This document shows, one piece after another, positions 10,870-22,638 of a stretch of 64,000 nucleotides of DNA. The notes under the pieces were generated by a model. The model saw nothing but the letters and a program-made list of their open reading frames with translations. It was not told the origin of the DNA and made no database searches. The stretch is from Demequina silvatica (GTDB lineage Bacteria; Actinomycetota; Actinomycetes; Actinomycetales; Demequinaceae). Position numbers and translations under genes: made by a program. The DNA lies in assembly GCF_000971215.1 (NCBI RefSeq), contig NZ_BBMA01000009.1:1-64000 (forward strand). Reading direction: 5' to 3'. Every line of letters begins with the position of its first letter. Positions within the stretch are counted from its first letter, which is position 1.

Positions 10870-11666
10870 TGGAGCGCAGGCTCCCGCCGTGGGCCACCGC
10901 CGGCATCAGCGCGGTCGCGCTGATCGCGCTGTGGTGGATCGCCTCGATCACCATCTTCGCGAACGTCGGCTCGGGCAACACGAAGGCCATCCCGACGCCG
11001 TGGCAGGTGGTGGTCGAGTGGGGCAACGTGGGGCTGGACTTCTACACCGTCCACTTCTCGGTCACGCTCAACGAGGCGCTGCAGGGCTACCTGTGGGGCA
11101 ACGGCGTCGCGCTGGTGCTCGCCGCGCTGGTGATGGTGGTGCCCAAGCTCGAGGCCTCCGTCATGCAGCTCGCGGTGATCTCCTACTGCATCCCGATCGT
11201 CGCGATCGGCCCGCTGCTGGTGCTGATCTTCGAGGTGCCGTCCAAGGGCGAGCCGTCGGGCACCGCGATCTTCATCGCGGCGCTCAGCGTGTTCTTCACC
11301 ACCGTGGTCGGATCCCTGCTGGGCCTCCACGCCGCGGACAAGGCGAGCCTCGACGTGGTGCACGTCTACGGCGGCAGCCGGCTCACCCAGCTGCGCAAGG
11401 TGCGCGTGGTCGCGGCCCTGCCCGCGGTCCTCACCGCGCTGCAGATCGCGGTGCCCGCGGCCTTCCTGGGCGCGGTGCTCGGCGAGTACTTCGGCAAGGT
11501 CGAGACCGGCGTCGGGCCGGCGATGATCGTCGCCCAGCAGTCGCTCAACTCGCCGCGGGTGTGGGGCATCGCGCTCGCCTCGGGTGCGATCGCGCTGCTG
11601 CTGTACCTGGCGGTCGGGCTGCTCACGCGGCTGTCGACGCCCTGGGCGAAGGGAGCGGCCGCATGA
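10869..11666 (+). CDS. ABC importer permease, subunit 1
   Basis: A 265-residue binding-protein-dependent permease with about six membrane helices. The coupling-helix EAA-like loop reads DVVHVYGGSRLTQLRKVRV (about residues 162-180). It overlaps the ATPase gene by 1 bp and the next permease by 4 bp (ATGA). The two permeases are homologous but distinct (VHVYGGSRL versus VQVYGGSPM), so the membrane part is a heterodimer. Confidence 0.9.
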   Translation: MERRLPPWATAGISAVALIALWWIASITIFANVGSGNTKAIPTPWQVVVEWGNVGLDFYTVHFSVTLNEALQGYLWGNGVALVLAALVMVVPKLEASVMQLAVISYCIPIVAIGPLLVLIFEVPSKGEPSGTAIFIAALSVFFTTVVGSLLGLHAADKASLDVVHVYGGSRLTQLRKVRVVAALPAVLTALQIAVPAAFLGAVLGEYFGKVETGVGPAMIVAQQSLNSPRVWGIALASGAIALLLYLAVGLLTRLSTPWAKGAAA

Positions 11667-12538
11667 CCGCCGTGACGGAACGCCCGACCCCGCCGGGGCA
11701 CGACGAGGAGCTCGCGGAGCAGGTGAAGCGGCAGGCCCGGCGCGCGACCCTCAAGTCCCTGGGCTCGTCGCTCCTCACCTTCGCGCTCACCCTGATCGCG
11801 GTCGTGGTGATGTGGCAGGCGGTGCTGTGGGTCTCCGACCTGTCGCCCTACGTCGCCAAGGGCCCGGTGGACGTGTGGAACTTCTTCTTCGTGGAGGAGG
11901 ACGCCGCAGAGAACCGGGCGGAGATCGCCTCGAACCTGGCGGTCACGCTGCGCGACGCCGCCATCGGCTTCGCGGCCGGTCTGCTGCTCGCGCTGCTCGG
12001 TGCGATCGGCTTCCGCCTGTCGAAGGGCTTCGAGCACGCGGTCATGCCGCTCGCGCTGCTGCTGCGCTCCGTGCCGCTCATCGCGTTCGCGCCCGTGATC
12101 ATCATGATCTTCGGGCGTGAGTTCATGACCGTCGCGGTCATGGGCGGCATCGTGGTGCTGTTCCCCGCGCTGGTGAACATCGCGTTCGGTCTCAAGCAGG
12201 CCTCCGAGCAGACGCTCGAGGTGGTCCAGGTCTACGGCGGCAGCCCCATGAAGCAGCTCACCACGGTGGCGCTGCCCGCGTCGCTGCCGGCGTTCTTCGC
12301 GGCGGTGCGCGTGTCCGTGCCGGGTGCGATCACAGGTGCGCTGCTCGCGGAGTGGCTCGCGACGGGCGAGGGCATCGGCGGCGCGATCAACGGCTACTCG
12401 ACGTCCGCCAAGTTCGACGAGCTGTGGGCCTCTGTGGTGGTGGTGACCGGCGTCTCGCTGGTCCTCTACAACCTGGTTCAGATCATCGAGAACACCGTCC
12501 TCACCCGGATGGGCATGCACCCGTCGAAGCGGGTCTGA
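11663..12538 (+). CDS. ABC importer permease, subunit 2
   Basis: A 291-residue permease paralogous to the preceding one, with a longer charged cytoplasmic N-terminus (about residues 1-30) before the first helix. The EAA-like loop is EVVQVYGGSPMKQL. The ATG at 11663 overlaps the previous stop (ATGA), which fixes the start; reading farther upstream would run through the first permease in another frame. It completes the importer. Confidence 0.9.
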   Translation: MTAVTERPTPPGHDEELAEQVKRQARRATLKSLGSSLLTFALTLIAVVVMWQAVLWVSDLSPYVAKGPVDVWNFFFVEEDAAENRAEIASNLAVTLRDAAIGFAAGLLLALLGAIGFRLSKGFEHAVMPLALLLRSVPLIAFAPVIIMIFGREFMTVAVMGGIVVLFPALVNIAFGLKQASEQTLEVVQVYGGSPMKQLTTVALPASLPAFFAAVRVSVPGAITGALLAEWLATGEGIGGAINGYSTSAKFDELWASVVVVTGVSLVLYNLVQIIENTVLTRMGMHPSKRV

Positions 12539-12540
12539 GC

Positions 12541-13113
12541 GTGGGGGAGGCCGGCGAGGGGGACGCCGCCGCCTCGCGGCTGGGGGCACGGTTGCGGGAG
12601 CTGCGGAAGGCGCGCGGCCTCACCCTGGTGGGGCTCGCGGAGGCCACCGAGCTCTCGCACCCGTTCCTGTCCCAGGTCGAGCGCGGGCTCGCCAACCTCT
12701 CGCTGCCGTCGCTGCGGCGCATCGCGGTCGCGCTGGAGACCAGCCCGGTCGAGCTGGTCGCGGCGGCGGAGGCGGGGGACGATGCGCCGGTCAAGCCGGT
12801 CGAGGTGGTGCGGGCGGGCACGCGGCGGCCCACGCCGGAGGGCTTCGCGCGCGGCCCGGCGGTCTCCCTGGTGAGGGGCGCGCGACCCTTCACGCCGATC
12901 CTGGTGTCCTCGGACGAGTCGGAGCCGGGGGAGGTGTTCGTGCACGCGGAGGACGAGTTCGTCTACGTGCTCGAGGGCGACGCCGTGGTCGAGACCGACG
13001 GCAAGGCGCACGCGCTCACCCACGGCGATTCGATCTACTACGCCGGCGGGGTGCGCCACCGCTGGTGGGGCGACTGCTACCGCCTGCTGGTGGTGAAGCA
13101 GCAGGTGCGCTGA
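12541..13113 (+). CDS. XRE-family regulator with C-terminal cupin
   Basis: A 190-residue transcription factor: helix-turn-helix at about residues 13-70 (RLGARLRELRKARGLTL, then LSHPFLSQVERGLANLS) and a cupin_2 sensor domain at about 110-185 (EDEFVYVLEGDAVVETDG, GDSIYYAGGVRHR). GTG start 2 bp after the permease stop, with no obvious ribosome site, so translation is probably coupled. As last gene of the importer operon it is the best candidate to bind the 19-bp sites at 2889 and 8817 and sense a purine breakdown product. A dispersed-motif copy (12777-12786) encodes GDDAPV in the interdomain linker. Confidence 0.88.
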   Translation: MGEAGEGDAAASRLGARLRELRKARGLTLVGLAEATELSHPFLSQVERGLANLSLPSLRRIAVALETSPVELVAAAEAGDDAPVKPVEVVRAGTRRPTPEGFARGPAVSLVRGARPFTPILVSSDESEPGEVFVHAEDEFVYVLEGDAVVETDGKAHALTHGDSIYYAGGVRHRWWGDCYRLLVVKQQVR

Positions 13114-13120
13114 ACCGAGG

Positions 13121-14482
13121 TCACGCGCTCTTCAGCCTCTCCGCGGCCGCGACCACCCGGCCGGCGATCTCGCGCTCGTCGGCGCGCGCCAGCCGCCCGT
13201 CGACCACCACGTCCTCGCCCTGGACCAGCATGCGGCGCACGCGCGGCAGCGACCCGAGCCCGAGCGCCGCCACCGGATCGGCGATCCCGGCATGCTCGAC
13301 GTCGCCCAGCTCCCACAGCACCACGTCCGCGAGCTTGCCCGCCTCCAGCGAGCCGATCTCGCGCTCGCGGCCCAGCACCCGCGCGCCGCCCATGGTCGCC
13401 ATCCGCAGGGCGTCGCGCACGGGCATCGCGCCGGCACCGTCGCGCAGCCGCGCGAGCAGCGCCGCCTGCCGGATCTCGGAGCCCAGGCGGCCGTGCTCGT
13501 TGGACGCCGCGCCGTCGACGCCCAGCCCCACCGGCGCGCCCGCGTTCAGCAGCGACCGGATGGGCGCGATCCCCGCGGCGAGGCGCGCGTTGGAGGACGG
13601 GCAGTGGGCCACTCCGGTGCCGGTGGCCCCGAAGCGCGCGGCGTCCTCCTCGGACAGGTGGACGCAGTGGGCCATCCACACGTCGGGACCCAGCCAGCCC
13701 AGCGACTCGAGGTAGTCGGTGGGGGACATGCCGAACCGTTCGCGGCAGAAGGCCTCCTCCTCGACCGTCTCGGCGCCGTGGGTGTGCAGCCGGACGTGGA
13801 GGTCGCGGGCCAGGGTCGCGGACTCGCGCAGCAGGTCGCTGGTGACCGAGAACGGCGAGCAGGGGGCGATCGCCACGCGCACCATCGAGTCGAAGGACCC
13901 GTCGTGATGCCGGGTGACGGCCTCCGCGGAGGCGACCAGCGCATCGTCCGTGGTCTCGACCGCGAAGTCGGGCGGCAGGCCGCCCTGCGACTCGCCCAGG
14001 TCCATCGAGCCGCGCGTGGCGTGGAGGCGCAGGCCGAGCGCGCGCGACTCGTGCGCGATCGCGCCCACGATGTCGCCGGAGCCGCGCGGGAAGATGTAGT
14101 GGTGGTCGCCCACGGTGGTGCAGCCGGAGCGCGCGAGCACGGCCATCGCCCCGGCGGCGGCCGCTCCGGCCGTGCCCTCGTCGATGCGCGACCACGTCGG
14201 GTACAGGGCGACCAGCCAGTCGAACAGGATCGAGTCCTGCGCCCACCCGCGCGTGAGCCACTGGTAGAGGTGGTGGTGGGTGTTGACCAGGCCGGGCGTG
14301 ACCAGCGTGCCGGTCGCGTCGATCCGGTCGGGGAAGGCGTCGCGCACGTCGGAGGGCGCCGCGCCCTCGCCCACGGACACGATCCGCCCGCCACGGATGG
14401 CGACCCAGCCCCGCGGGAACTCGGCGCCGGCGGGGTCCATCGTCGCGACGTACCCGCCCTCGATCAGCGTGCTGCCTGCCAT
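13121..14482 (-). CDS. Amidohydrolase, probable 8-oxoguanine/guanine deaminase
   Basis: A 453-residue member of the ATZ/TRZ-like amidohydrolases. It has the metal motif NTHHHLYQW (residues 67-75), HTHGAE with the next His, HCVHLSEED and GLGVDGAASNE with the metal Asp. NTHHHLYQ and the C-terminal ALRMATMGGARVLGRE are typical of 8-oxoguanine deaminases, which release ammonia from 8-oxoguanine to give urate. Guanine deaminase activity giving xanthine is the alternative; either product would feed the neighbouring genes. It converges on the regulator gene. A dispersed-motif copy (13940-13949) encodes TDDALVASA. Confidence 0.82.
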   Translation of the reverse strand: MAGSTLIEGGYVATMDPAGAEFPRGWVAIRGGRIVSVGEGAAPSDVRDAFPDRIDATGTLVTPGLVNTHHHLYQWLTRGWAQDSILFDWLVALYPTWSRIDEGTAGAAAAGAMAVLARSGCTTVGDHHYIFPRGSGDIVGAIAHESRALGLRLHATRGSMDLGESQGGLPPDFAVETTDDALVASAEAVTRHHDGSFDSMVRVAIAPCSPFSVTSDLLRESATLARDLHVRLHTHGAETVEEEAFCRERFGMSPTDYLESLGWLGPDVWMAHCVHLSEEDAARFGATGTGVAHCPSSNARLAAGIAPIRSLLNAGAPVGLGVDGAASNEHGRLGSEIRQAALLARLRDGAGAMPVRDALRMATMGGARVLGREREIGSLEAGKLADVVLWELGDVEHAGIADPVAALGLGSLPRVRRMLVQGEDVVVDGRLARADEREIAGRVVAAAERLKSA

Positions 14483-14503
14483 GTGGTCTCCCGGGGTGAG
14501 CCG

Positions 14504-14513
14504 CGCATCGTCC
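14504..14513 (-). repeat. Dispersed GGACGATGCG motif, intergenic copy
   Basis: An exact 10-mer lying in the 33-bp gap between the deaminase start (14482) and the stop of the M15 peptidase gene (14516), just before that stop on the plus strand. Confidence 0.7.
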
Positions 14514-14515
14514 CT

Positions 14516-15406
14516 CTACAGGCCGGTGGCGGAGAAGTGCATCCAGTCGTCGAGGTCGGTCCAGGTGCCGCCCCACTCCCAGCCCTTGGCCTTGAAGTCC
14601 TCGATGATCTGGCGCTGGGTCTCGATCATGCCCGGCCGCAGCCAATCACGGTCGCGGTACGCGCCCGCGAGCTCGGGGAACACGTAGCCGTCGCGGACCC
14701 AGGGGTTGTGGAACGGGTTGATGTCGACGGCGAGGCCGGACGCGTGCTCGGACCACACATCGAAGCCGCCGGTGACCTTGCGGCACTCGAAGCTGATGGT
14801 GACGTTCTGGTCGCCGGTGTGGTCGCCGCGGACCTCGTCCCACGTGGTGACGCGCATCTCCTCGATGGGGAAGCGGCGCTCGTACATCGACTCGAACACG
14901 GCCGCGAGCTCCTCCGCGTGCGCGGCGTTGGTGATCATCTCGCCCGTGTGCGCCTGCTGGTCGAAGCCCCAGAACGGCATCACGATGTACGCCAGCTCCT
15001 TGGGCTTGACCGGGCACTGCTGGCGCCAGCTCGAGCGCGCGAGGACCTCCGCCGGGACGTCCGAGATCTCGACGAACCAGTCGTCCGTGACCGGGTCCGG
15101 GTAGGCCGTCGCGCCGGGCTCGAGCTGCCGGTCCTTGAGCTCGTCGGGGGTCTGCACCGGCTTGCCGAGGTCGTTGTCCTGCTTCTCCAGGACGGTGGTG
15201 CCCAGCCAGTCGGGGCGCGCGAAGGGGCGGGCGATGACGTCCACGCCGGGGTCCGGGGCGGGCTCCGGGGTGACGGTCGCGGTGATCGCGGGCTGCGGCT
15301 CCGGCGTCTCCGTCACGGTGACGCGTGCCTCGGGCTCCCCGGGCGTGGTGCAGCCGGCGAGCAGGAGGGCCGTGACGGCGAGCGGGACGGCGAGGCGCAT
15401 GCGCAC
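14516..15406 (-). CDS. M15 family D,D-carboxypeptidase-like lipoprotein (VanY-like)
   Basis: A 296-residue lipoprotein (lipobox LLLAGCTT at about residues 15-22) with a Thr/Pro/Glu-rich linker to about residue 60 and a C-terminal peptidase M15 domain. The zinc site is visible as SEHASGLAVDINP (His and Asp ligands) and the final WMHF (third His). Such enzymes trim the terminal D-Ala of peptidoglycan stems outside the membrane. It is transcribed alone and diverges from ligA by about 112 bp. Confidence 0.85.
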   Translation of the reverse strand: MRMRLAVPLAVTALLLAGCTTPGEPEARVTVTETPEPQPAITATVTPEPAPDPGVDVIARPFARPDWLGTTVLEKQDNDLGKPVQTPDELKDRQLEPGATAYPDPVTDDWFVEISDVPAEVLARSSWRQQCPVKPKELAYIVMPFWGFDQQAHTGEMITNAAHAEELAAVFESMYERRFPIEEMRVTTWDEVRGDHTGDQNVTISFECRKVTGGFDVWSEHASGLAVDINPFHNPWVRDGYVFPELAGAYRDRDWLRPGMIETQRQIIEDFKAKGWEWGGTWTDLDDWMHFSATGL

Positions 15407-15413
15407 ACGCTAG

Positions 15414-17612
<2,199 letters not shown>

Positions 17613-17673
17613 AACCCTGCCGCCCTCGCAGGCCCGTGGGTAGGCTGGCTGCGAGGGGGAGGGAGGAGCCACG

Positions 17674-17904
17674 ATGAGCAGCGCAGCATGGATCGGGATC
17701 GTTGCGGGCGTGGTGGTCCTCGTGGTGCTCGTCATCGCGATCGCGATCGCGGTGAGGAAGCGCCAGACCACCCCGCCGCCACCGCCCACGGACGCGGGGA
17801 GGGGCCCCACGGGCCAGCACCCCGACCCGGTCGAGGGCACGCCATCGGACACGTCGACGCCCCACTGGGACCGTCGCATCGATCCCCGGGAGGGTCCACA
17901 GTGA
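17674..17904 (+). CDS. Small single-pass membrane protein
   Basis: 76 residues: one membrane helix at about 5-27 (long Val/Leu/Ile run), then RKRQ and a Pro-rich hydrophilic tail expected in the cytoplasm. It has a good ribosome site (GGGAGGAG) and its stop overlaps the GTG start of the acetyltransferase (GTGA). No family recognised. Confidence 0.7.
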   Translation: MSSAAWIGIVAGVVVLVVLVIAIAIAVRKRQTTPPPPPTDAGRGPTGQHPDPVEGTPSDTSTPHWDRRIDPREGPQ

Positions 17905-18467
17905 GATTCGCGGTGCGCAGGGTCGGGCCGGACGAGAAGTCCCGCCTTCAGGAGATCGGAGAGCTGACCGCTCTGGCCTACCTTGCGGATGGCCTGGTCG
18001 ACCATGCGCACCCCTATCTTCCCCAGCTGCGCGACGCCACGGCGCGCGCCCAGGATGCCGAGCTGCTCGCCATGATGGACGGCGAGAAGGGCGAGGGAGC
18101 GATCGTGGGCACGATCACGCTCGTGCCGCCGGGCAGCCCGTTCATCGAGCTCGCCCAGGACGCCGAGTTCGAGCTGCGGATGCTCGCCGTGAGCCCCATC
18201 GAGCGCGGCCGAGGCATCGGCCGCACGCTCACCCAGGCCGCTATGGACCGGGCCGTCGAGCAGGGGGCCACGCGCATCGTCCTGTCGACCATGGAGACCA
18301 TGCACAGCGCCCACCGGCTCTACGAGCGGATGGGCTTCGCCCGGCGTGAGGAGCTGGACTGGGTGGTGGTCGACAACCCCGACGGCACCGTGACGCGGGT
18401 GCCGCTCGAGGGCGAGGAGACGCCCGAGGGTGCGGTGCGCCTGATCGGGTACAGCTGGGAGCCGTGA
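17901..18467 (+). CDS. GNAT-family N-acetyltransferase
   Basis: A 188-residue acetyltransferase. The acetyl-CoA loop is visible as ELRMLAVSPIERGRGIGRTL (V-x5-RGxG-x-G/A type), followed by the C-terminal YERMGFARREELDW. GTG start at 17901, coupled to the small membrane protein. Substrate unknown. A motif copy at 18273-18282 encodes TRIVL at a position that is also natural for the fold. Confidence 0.85.
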   Translation: MRFAVRRVGPDEKSRLQEIGELTALAYLADGLVDHAHPYLPQLRDATARAQDAELLAMMDGEKGEGAIVGTITLVPPGSPFIELAQDAEFELRMLAVSPIERGRGIGRTLTQAAMDRAVEQGATRIVLSTMETMHSAHRLYERMGFARREELDWVVVDNPDGTVTRVPLEGEETPEGAVRLIGYSWEP

Positions 18468-18497
18468 GCCCGACCTCGCGCCACTAGACTCGACGCC

Positions 18498-18797
18498 ATG
18501 TCTTCCCTTGATCGATCCGATGTGGCGCGCCTCGCCGGGCTCGCGCGCATCGACATGTCCGACGCGGACCTCGACCGCCTCTCGGGACAGCTCGCCGTGA
18601 TCGTCGACGCCGTCGCCAAGGTGGCCGAGGTCGCCGGCGAGGACGTCCCCGCGACGAGCCACCCGATCCCGATGGCGAACATCCACCGCGAGGACGTGGT
18701 CCGTCCGTCGCTCGCGCAGGACGCCGCGCTGTCCGGCGCGCCCGACGCCGAGGACGGCCGCTTCCGCGTCCCCCAGATCCTGGGGGAGGAGGCGTGA
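18498..18797 (+). CDS. gatC: Asp-tRNA(Asn)/Glu-tRNA(Gln) amidotransferase subunit C
   Basis: A 99-residue GatC with the usual N-terminal [19 protein letters not shown] and C-terminal RVPQIL. It stabilises GatA on GatB in the complex that amidates misacylated Glu-tRNA(Gln) or Asp-tRNA(Asn). First of gatCAB; its stop overlaps the gatA start (TGATG). Confidence 0.94.
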   Translation: MSSLDRSDVARLAGLARIDMSDADLDRLSGQLAVIVDAVAKVAEVAGEDVPATSHPIPMANIHREDVVRPSLAQDAALSGAPDAEDGRFRVPQILGEEA

Positions 18798-20326
18798 TGG
18801 CTGAGACTTCTGCCGTGACCGACTGGACCCGCGCCACCGCCGCACAGATGGCCGACGCCCTCGCCGCCGGCGAGGTCACCTCGGTCGAGCTGGTGCAGGC
18901 GCACCTCGACCGCATCGCCGCAGTCGACGGCCCCGTGCACGCGTTCCTCCACATCGACGCGGAGGGCGCCCTCGAGACCGCCCGCGCCGTGGACGCGGAC
19001 CGTGCCGCCGGGGTCTCGCTGCCGAGGCTCGCCGGCGTGCCGATCGGCATCAAGGACGTCCTCGTGACGAAGGGCCTGCCCACCACGGCCGGCTCGCGCA
19101 TCCTCGAGGGCTGGGTCCCGCCCTACGACGCGACGGTGACCCGCCGCGTCCGGGAGGCACGCATGCCGATCCTGGGCAAGACCAACATGGACGAGTTCGC
19201 GATGGGCTCCTCCACCGAGCACTCGGGCTACGGCCCCACGCACAACCCGTGGGACCTCTCCCGCATCCCCGGCGGCTCGGGCGGCGGCTCGGCCGCGGCG
19301 CTCGCGGCCTTCGAGGCGCCCCTCACCATCGGCTCGGACACGGGCGGCTCGATCCGCCAGCCCGCGTCGGTGACCGCGACGGTGGGCGTGAAGCCCACCT
19401 ACGGCGGCGTCTCGCGGTTCGGCGCGATCGCGCTCGCCTCCTCGCTCGACCAGCTGGGCCCCTGCGGCCGCACCGTTCTCGACACGGCGCTCCTGCACGA
19501 GGTCATGGGCGGCCACGACGAGATGGACGCGACCTCGCTCGACGAGCCCGTCCCCGCCGTGGTGTCCGCGGCGCTCGAGGGTGCCGCCATGGACCTCACC
19601 GGGGTGAAGGTGGGCGTGGTCCGCGAGCTCTCCGGCGCGGACGGCGGCTACCAGGCCGGCGTCATGCAGCGCTTCGAGGAGTCGCTCGCGCGGCTCCGTG
19701 AGATGGGCGCCGAGGTCGTCGAGGTCTCCTGCCCGTCCTTCGAGTACGCGCTCGCGGCGTACTACGTGATCCTCCCGTCGGAGGCGTCCTCGAACCTCGC
19801 GAAGTTCGACTCGGTGCGCTTCGGGCTCCGTGTCGAGAAGTCGACGGTCGAGAAGACGATGCTCGCGACCCGCGCCGAGGGCTTCGGCGACGAGGTCAAG
19901 CGCCGCATCATCCTCGGCACCTACGCGCTGTCCGCCGGCTACTACGACGCCTACTACGGCTCGGCTCAGAAGGTCCGCACGCTGGTGCAGCGCGACTTCG
20001 ACGCGGCGTTCGCGCAGTGCGACGTGCTGGTGTCCCCCACCACGCCGACCACGCCGTTCAAGATCGGCGAGCGCATCGACGACCCGCTGGCGATGTACCT
20101 CAACGACATCGCGACCATCCCCGCCAACCTCGCGGGCATCCCCGGCATGTCGCTGCCGTCGGGCCTCGCGCCCGAGGACGGGCTGCCCGTCGGCTTCCAG
20201 ATCCTGGCCCCGGCGCACGAGGACGCCCGTCTGTATCGCATCGGCGCGGCGCTCGAGGCGTCGCTCGCTGCCGAATGGGGCGGCCCCTTGTCCGCGCAGG
20301 CCCCCGAGCTGGAGGTGGCCTCGTGA
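18797..20326 (+). CDS. gatA: Asp-tRNA(Asn)/Glu-tRNA(Gln) amidotransferase subunit A
   Basis: A 509-residue amidase-signature enzyme that releases ammonia from glutamine. The Ser-cisSer-Lys triad is K86 (IGIKD), S161 ([10 protein letters not shown]) and S185 (DTGGSIRQP). The ATG at 18797 overlaps the gatC stop; a GTG one codon upstream is possible. It overlaps gatB by 4 bp. Confidence 0.95.
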   Translation: MAETSAVTDWTRATAAQMADALAAGEVTSVELVQAHLDRIAAVDGPVHAFLHIDAEGALETARAVDADRAAGVSLPRLAGVPIGIKDVLVTKGLPTTAGSRILEGWVPPYDATVTRRVREARMPILGKTNMDEFAMGSSTEHSGYGPTHNPWDLSRIPGGSGGGSAAALAAFEAPLTIGSDTGGSIRQPASVTATVGVKPTYGGVSRFGAIALASSLDQLGPCGRTVLDTALLHEVMGGHDEMDATSLDEPVPAVVSAALEGAAMDLTGVKVGVVRELSGADGGYQAGVMQRFEESLARLREMGAEVVEVSCPSFEYALAAYYVILPSEASSNLAKFDSVRFGLRVEKSTVEKTMLATRAEGFGDEVKRRIILGTYALSAGYYDAYYGSAQKVRTLVQRDFDAAFAQCDVLVSPTTPTTPFKIGERIDDPLAMYLNDIATIPANLAGIPGMSLPSGLAPEDGLPVGFQILAPAHEDARLYRIGAALEASLAAEWGGPLSAQAPELEVAS

Positions 20327-21840
20327 CCACGATGACCTACGAGCAGGCGATGGAGGAGTTCGACCCGGTCTTCGGCATCGAGGTCCACGTCGAGCTCAAC
20401 ACCAGGACCAAGATGTTCTGCGGCTGCGCCAACGAGTTCGGTGCCGCTCCGAACACCCAGGTCTGCCCGGTGTGCCTGGGCCTGCCCGGCGCGATGCCGG
20501 TGACCAACCAGAAGGCCGTCGAGTCGGCGATCCGCCTGGGGCTGGCCCTGGGCTGCTCGATCCGCGAGTCCTCCCGCTTCGCCCGGAAGAACTACTTCTA
20601 CCCGGACCTGTCGAAGGACTACCAGATCTCGCAGTACGACGAGCCGACCTGCTACGAGGGCTCCCTCGACGTGGTCCTCGACGACGGCACCGTGGTGACG
20701 GTCGCGATCGAGCGCGCGCACATGGAGGAGGACGCCGGCAAGAACACCCACGTGGGTGGCTCGGGCGGCATCCAGGGCGCCGACTACTCGCTGGTCGACT
20801 ACAACCGCGGCGGCGTCCCGCTGGTGGAGATCGTGACCAAGCCCATCACGGGCATGGGTGACCGCACCGCCGAGGTCGCGCGCGCCTACGTCGCGACCAT
20901 CCGCGACATCGTGCGGGGCCTGGGCATCTCGGACGGCCGCATGGAGCAGGGCTCGGTGCGCGCCGACGTCAACCTGTCGCTCCGCCCCAAGGCGGTCGCG
21001 GGGGAGTCGCAGGACGACGTCCCGTTCGGCAAGCGCTCCGAGACCAAGAACGTCAACTCGCTGCGTGCCATCGAGCGCGCGGTGCGCTTCGAGGCCTCGC
21101 GCCAGGCGTCGCTGCTGCTCGCGGGCAAGCCCGTGGTGCAGGAGACCCGTCACTGGCACGAGGACACCTCCTCGACCACGCCGGGCCGCTCGAAGGAGGA
21201 GGCGGAGGACTACCGCTACTTCCCCGAGCCGGACCTGCTGCCGGTCGAGCCGGCCCGCGAGTGGGTCGAGGAGCTCCGGGGCACCATCCCCGAGCACCCC
21301 GCCAAGATGCGGGCACGCCTGCGCGAGGAGTGGGGCTTCTCCGACCTGGAGATGCGCGACGCGGTCGCCGCGGACGCGCTGGACCTCATCGCCGCGACCG
21401 TCTCCGCGGGCACGTCGGCTCAGGCCGCGCGCAAGTGGTGGATGGGCGAGCTGTCGCGCGTCGCGAACGACCGTGAGGTCGCCCTCGCCGAGCTGCCGGT
21501 GACGCCTGCTGCGATCGCCGAGCTCCAGGGCCTGATCGACTCCGGCAAGATCAACGACAAGCTCGCGCGCCAGGCGCTCGAGGGCGTCCTCGCGGGCGAG
21601 GGCTCGCCCGCCGAGGTGGTCGCGTCGCGCGGCCTCGAGGTGGTCTCGGACGACTCGGCGCTGGAGAAGGCCGTGGACGATGCGCTGGCCGCCCAGCCCG
21701 ACGTCCTCGCCAAGATCCAGGACGGCAAGGTTCAGGCCGCGGGCGCGATCGTGGGCGCGGTCATGAAGGCCACGCGTGGCCAGGCCGATGCCGGGCGGGT
21801 GCGGGAGATCATCCTGCAGCGCGCGGGCGTCGAGGGCTGA
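20323..21840 (+). CDS. gatB: Asp-tRNA(Asn)/Glu-tRNA(Gln) amidotransferase subunit B
   Basis: A 505-residue kinase/transferase subunit that activates the tRNA-bound Glu or Asp and receives ammonia from GatA. It has [11 protein letters not shown], the zinc-site region FCGCANEFG...CPVCLGLPG, and the C-terminal YqeY-like tRNA-binding tail domain. GTG at 20323 overlaps the gatA stop (GTGA); an ATG three codons on is an alternative. A motif copy (21675-21684) encodes VDDALAAQ in the tail domain. Confidence 0.95.
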   Translation: MTTMTYEQAMEEFDPVFGIEVHVELNTRTKMFCGCANEFGAAPNTQVCPVCLGLPGAMPVTNQKAVESAIRLGLALGCSIRESSRFARKNYFYPDLSKDYQISQYDEPTCYEGSLDVVLDDGTVVTVAIERAHMEEDAGKNTHVGGSGGIQGADYSLVDYNRGGVPLVEIVTKPITGMGDRTAEVARAYVATIRDIVRGLGISDGRMEQGSVRADVNLSLRPKAVAGESQDDVPFGKRSETKNVNSLRAIERAVRFEASRQASLLLAGKPVVQETRHWHEDTSSTTPGRSKEEAEDYRYFPEPDLLPVEPAREWVEELRGTIPEHPAKMRARLREEWGFSDLEMRDAVAADALDLIAATVSAGTSAQAARKWWMGELSRVANDREVALAELPVTPAAIAELQGLIDSGKINDKLARQALEGVLAGEGSPAEVVASRGLEVVSDDSALEKAVDDALAAQPDVLAKIQDGKVQAAGAIVGAVMKATRGQADAGRVREIILQRAGVEG

Positions 21841-21866
21841 TCCCGGAAGCCCTAGGAGCGCCGAGA

Positions 21867-22526
21867 ATGCTCAGCGAGACCCCCGTTCGCCGCGTCGCGA
21901 GCGGGGGTCTCGCGCGTTCCGGCCCCGCATGCGCCCTCACCTTCGATGACGGCCCCAACGGCCTCGACACGGTGCGGCTGCTCGACTTCCTCAAGTCGCG
22001 CGGGATCCGAGCCGTGTTCGCCGTCATCGGGGAGGAGATCCTGCGGCCGTCGGGTATCTCTGCGGACGGCACTCCCATCCCTTCGGGCGCGGACGTGCTG
22101 CGACGGATCGTCGCTGACGGGCACGTGCTGTGCAACCACTCGACGTCGTACGAGGACATGGGCCAGTGGAACGCCCTCGACGTGCGCGACGACATGCTGC
22201 GCAACCTCGAGATCATCGAGGCTGCCGTGGGTGACGACGTGCCGGTGCCGTACTGGCGGGCGCCGAACGGCTCGTGGGGTGTCACCGCCCCGGTCGCCGT
22301 ACGGCTCGGGATGCAGCCGCTCGATGTCGCGAACACGGTCGAGGACTGGGTCGAGCAGGACCCCGCGGTGCTCGCGTCCCGGCTGCGGCTGGCCATGGTG
22401 CCGGGGGAGCTGGTGCTGCTCCATGACGGCGGCGGCAACCGCTCCGGCACCGTCGACGCCGTCATCGAGGTCGTGAGCGAGAGGCTCGACGAGGGCTGGA
22501 GCTACGTGCTTCCGGAGATGCCGTAG
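21867..22526 (+). CDS. Divergent polysaccharide deacetylase (NodB fold)
   Basis: A 219-residue carbohydrate esterase family 4-like protein with motif 1 LTFDDGPN (Asp27, Asp28), motif 3 YWRAPNG and a late LLHDGGGNR. Two things are unusual. There is no signal peptide or membrane anchor. In motif 2 the usual H-S/T-x2-H reads HSTSY (91-95), so one metal ligand is Tyr. It may be inactive, use another metal geometry or act on a cytoplasmic substrate. It starts 26 bp after gatB. Confidence 0.78.
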   Translation: MLSETPVRRVASGGLARSGPACALTFDDGPNGLDTVRLLDFLKSRGIRAVFAVIGEEILRPSGISADGTPIPSGADVLRRIVADGHVLCNHSTSYEDMGQWNALDVRDDMLRNLEIIEAAVGDDVPVPYWRAPNGSWGVTAPVAVRLGMQPLDVANTVEDWVEQDPAVLASRLRLAMVPGELVLLHDGGGNRSGTVDAVIEVVSERLDEGWSYVLPEMP

Positions 22527-22638
22527 GGCCACTGGCCTGAGACGCGCCCCCGCGCCCCGCAGTACGAGGGTGTCCCCACGTGTCCGGACGTGCTTGTGCG
22601 GCGCCGCCCGTGGTGGGTGGCGCCGCGGGGCGGGGTGG

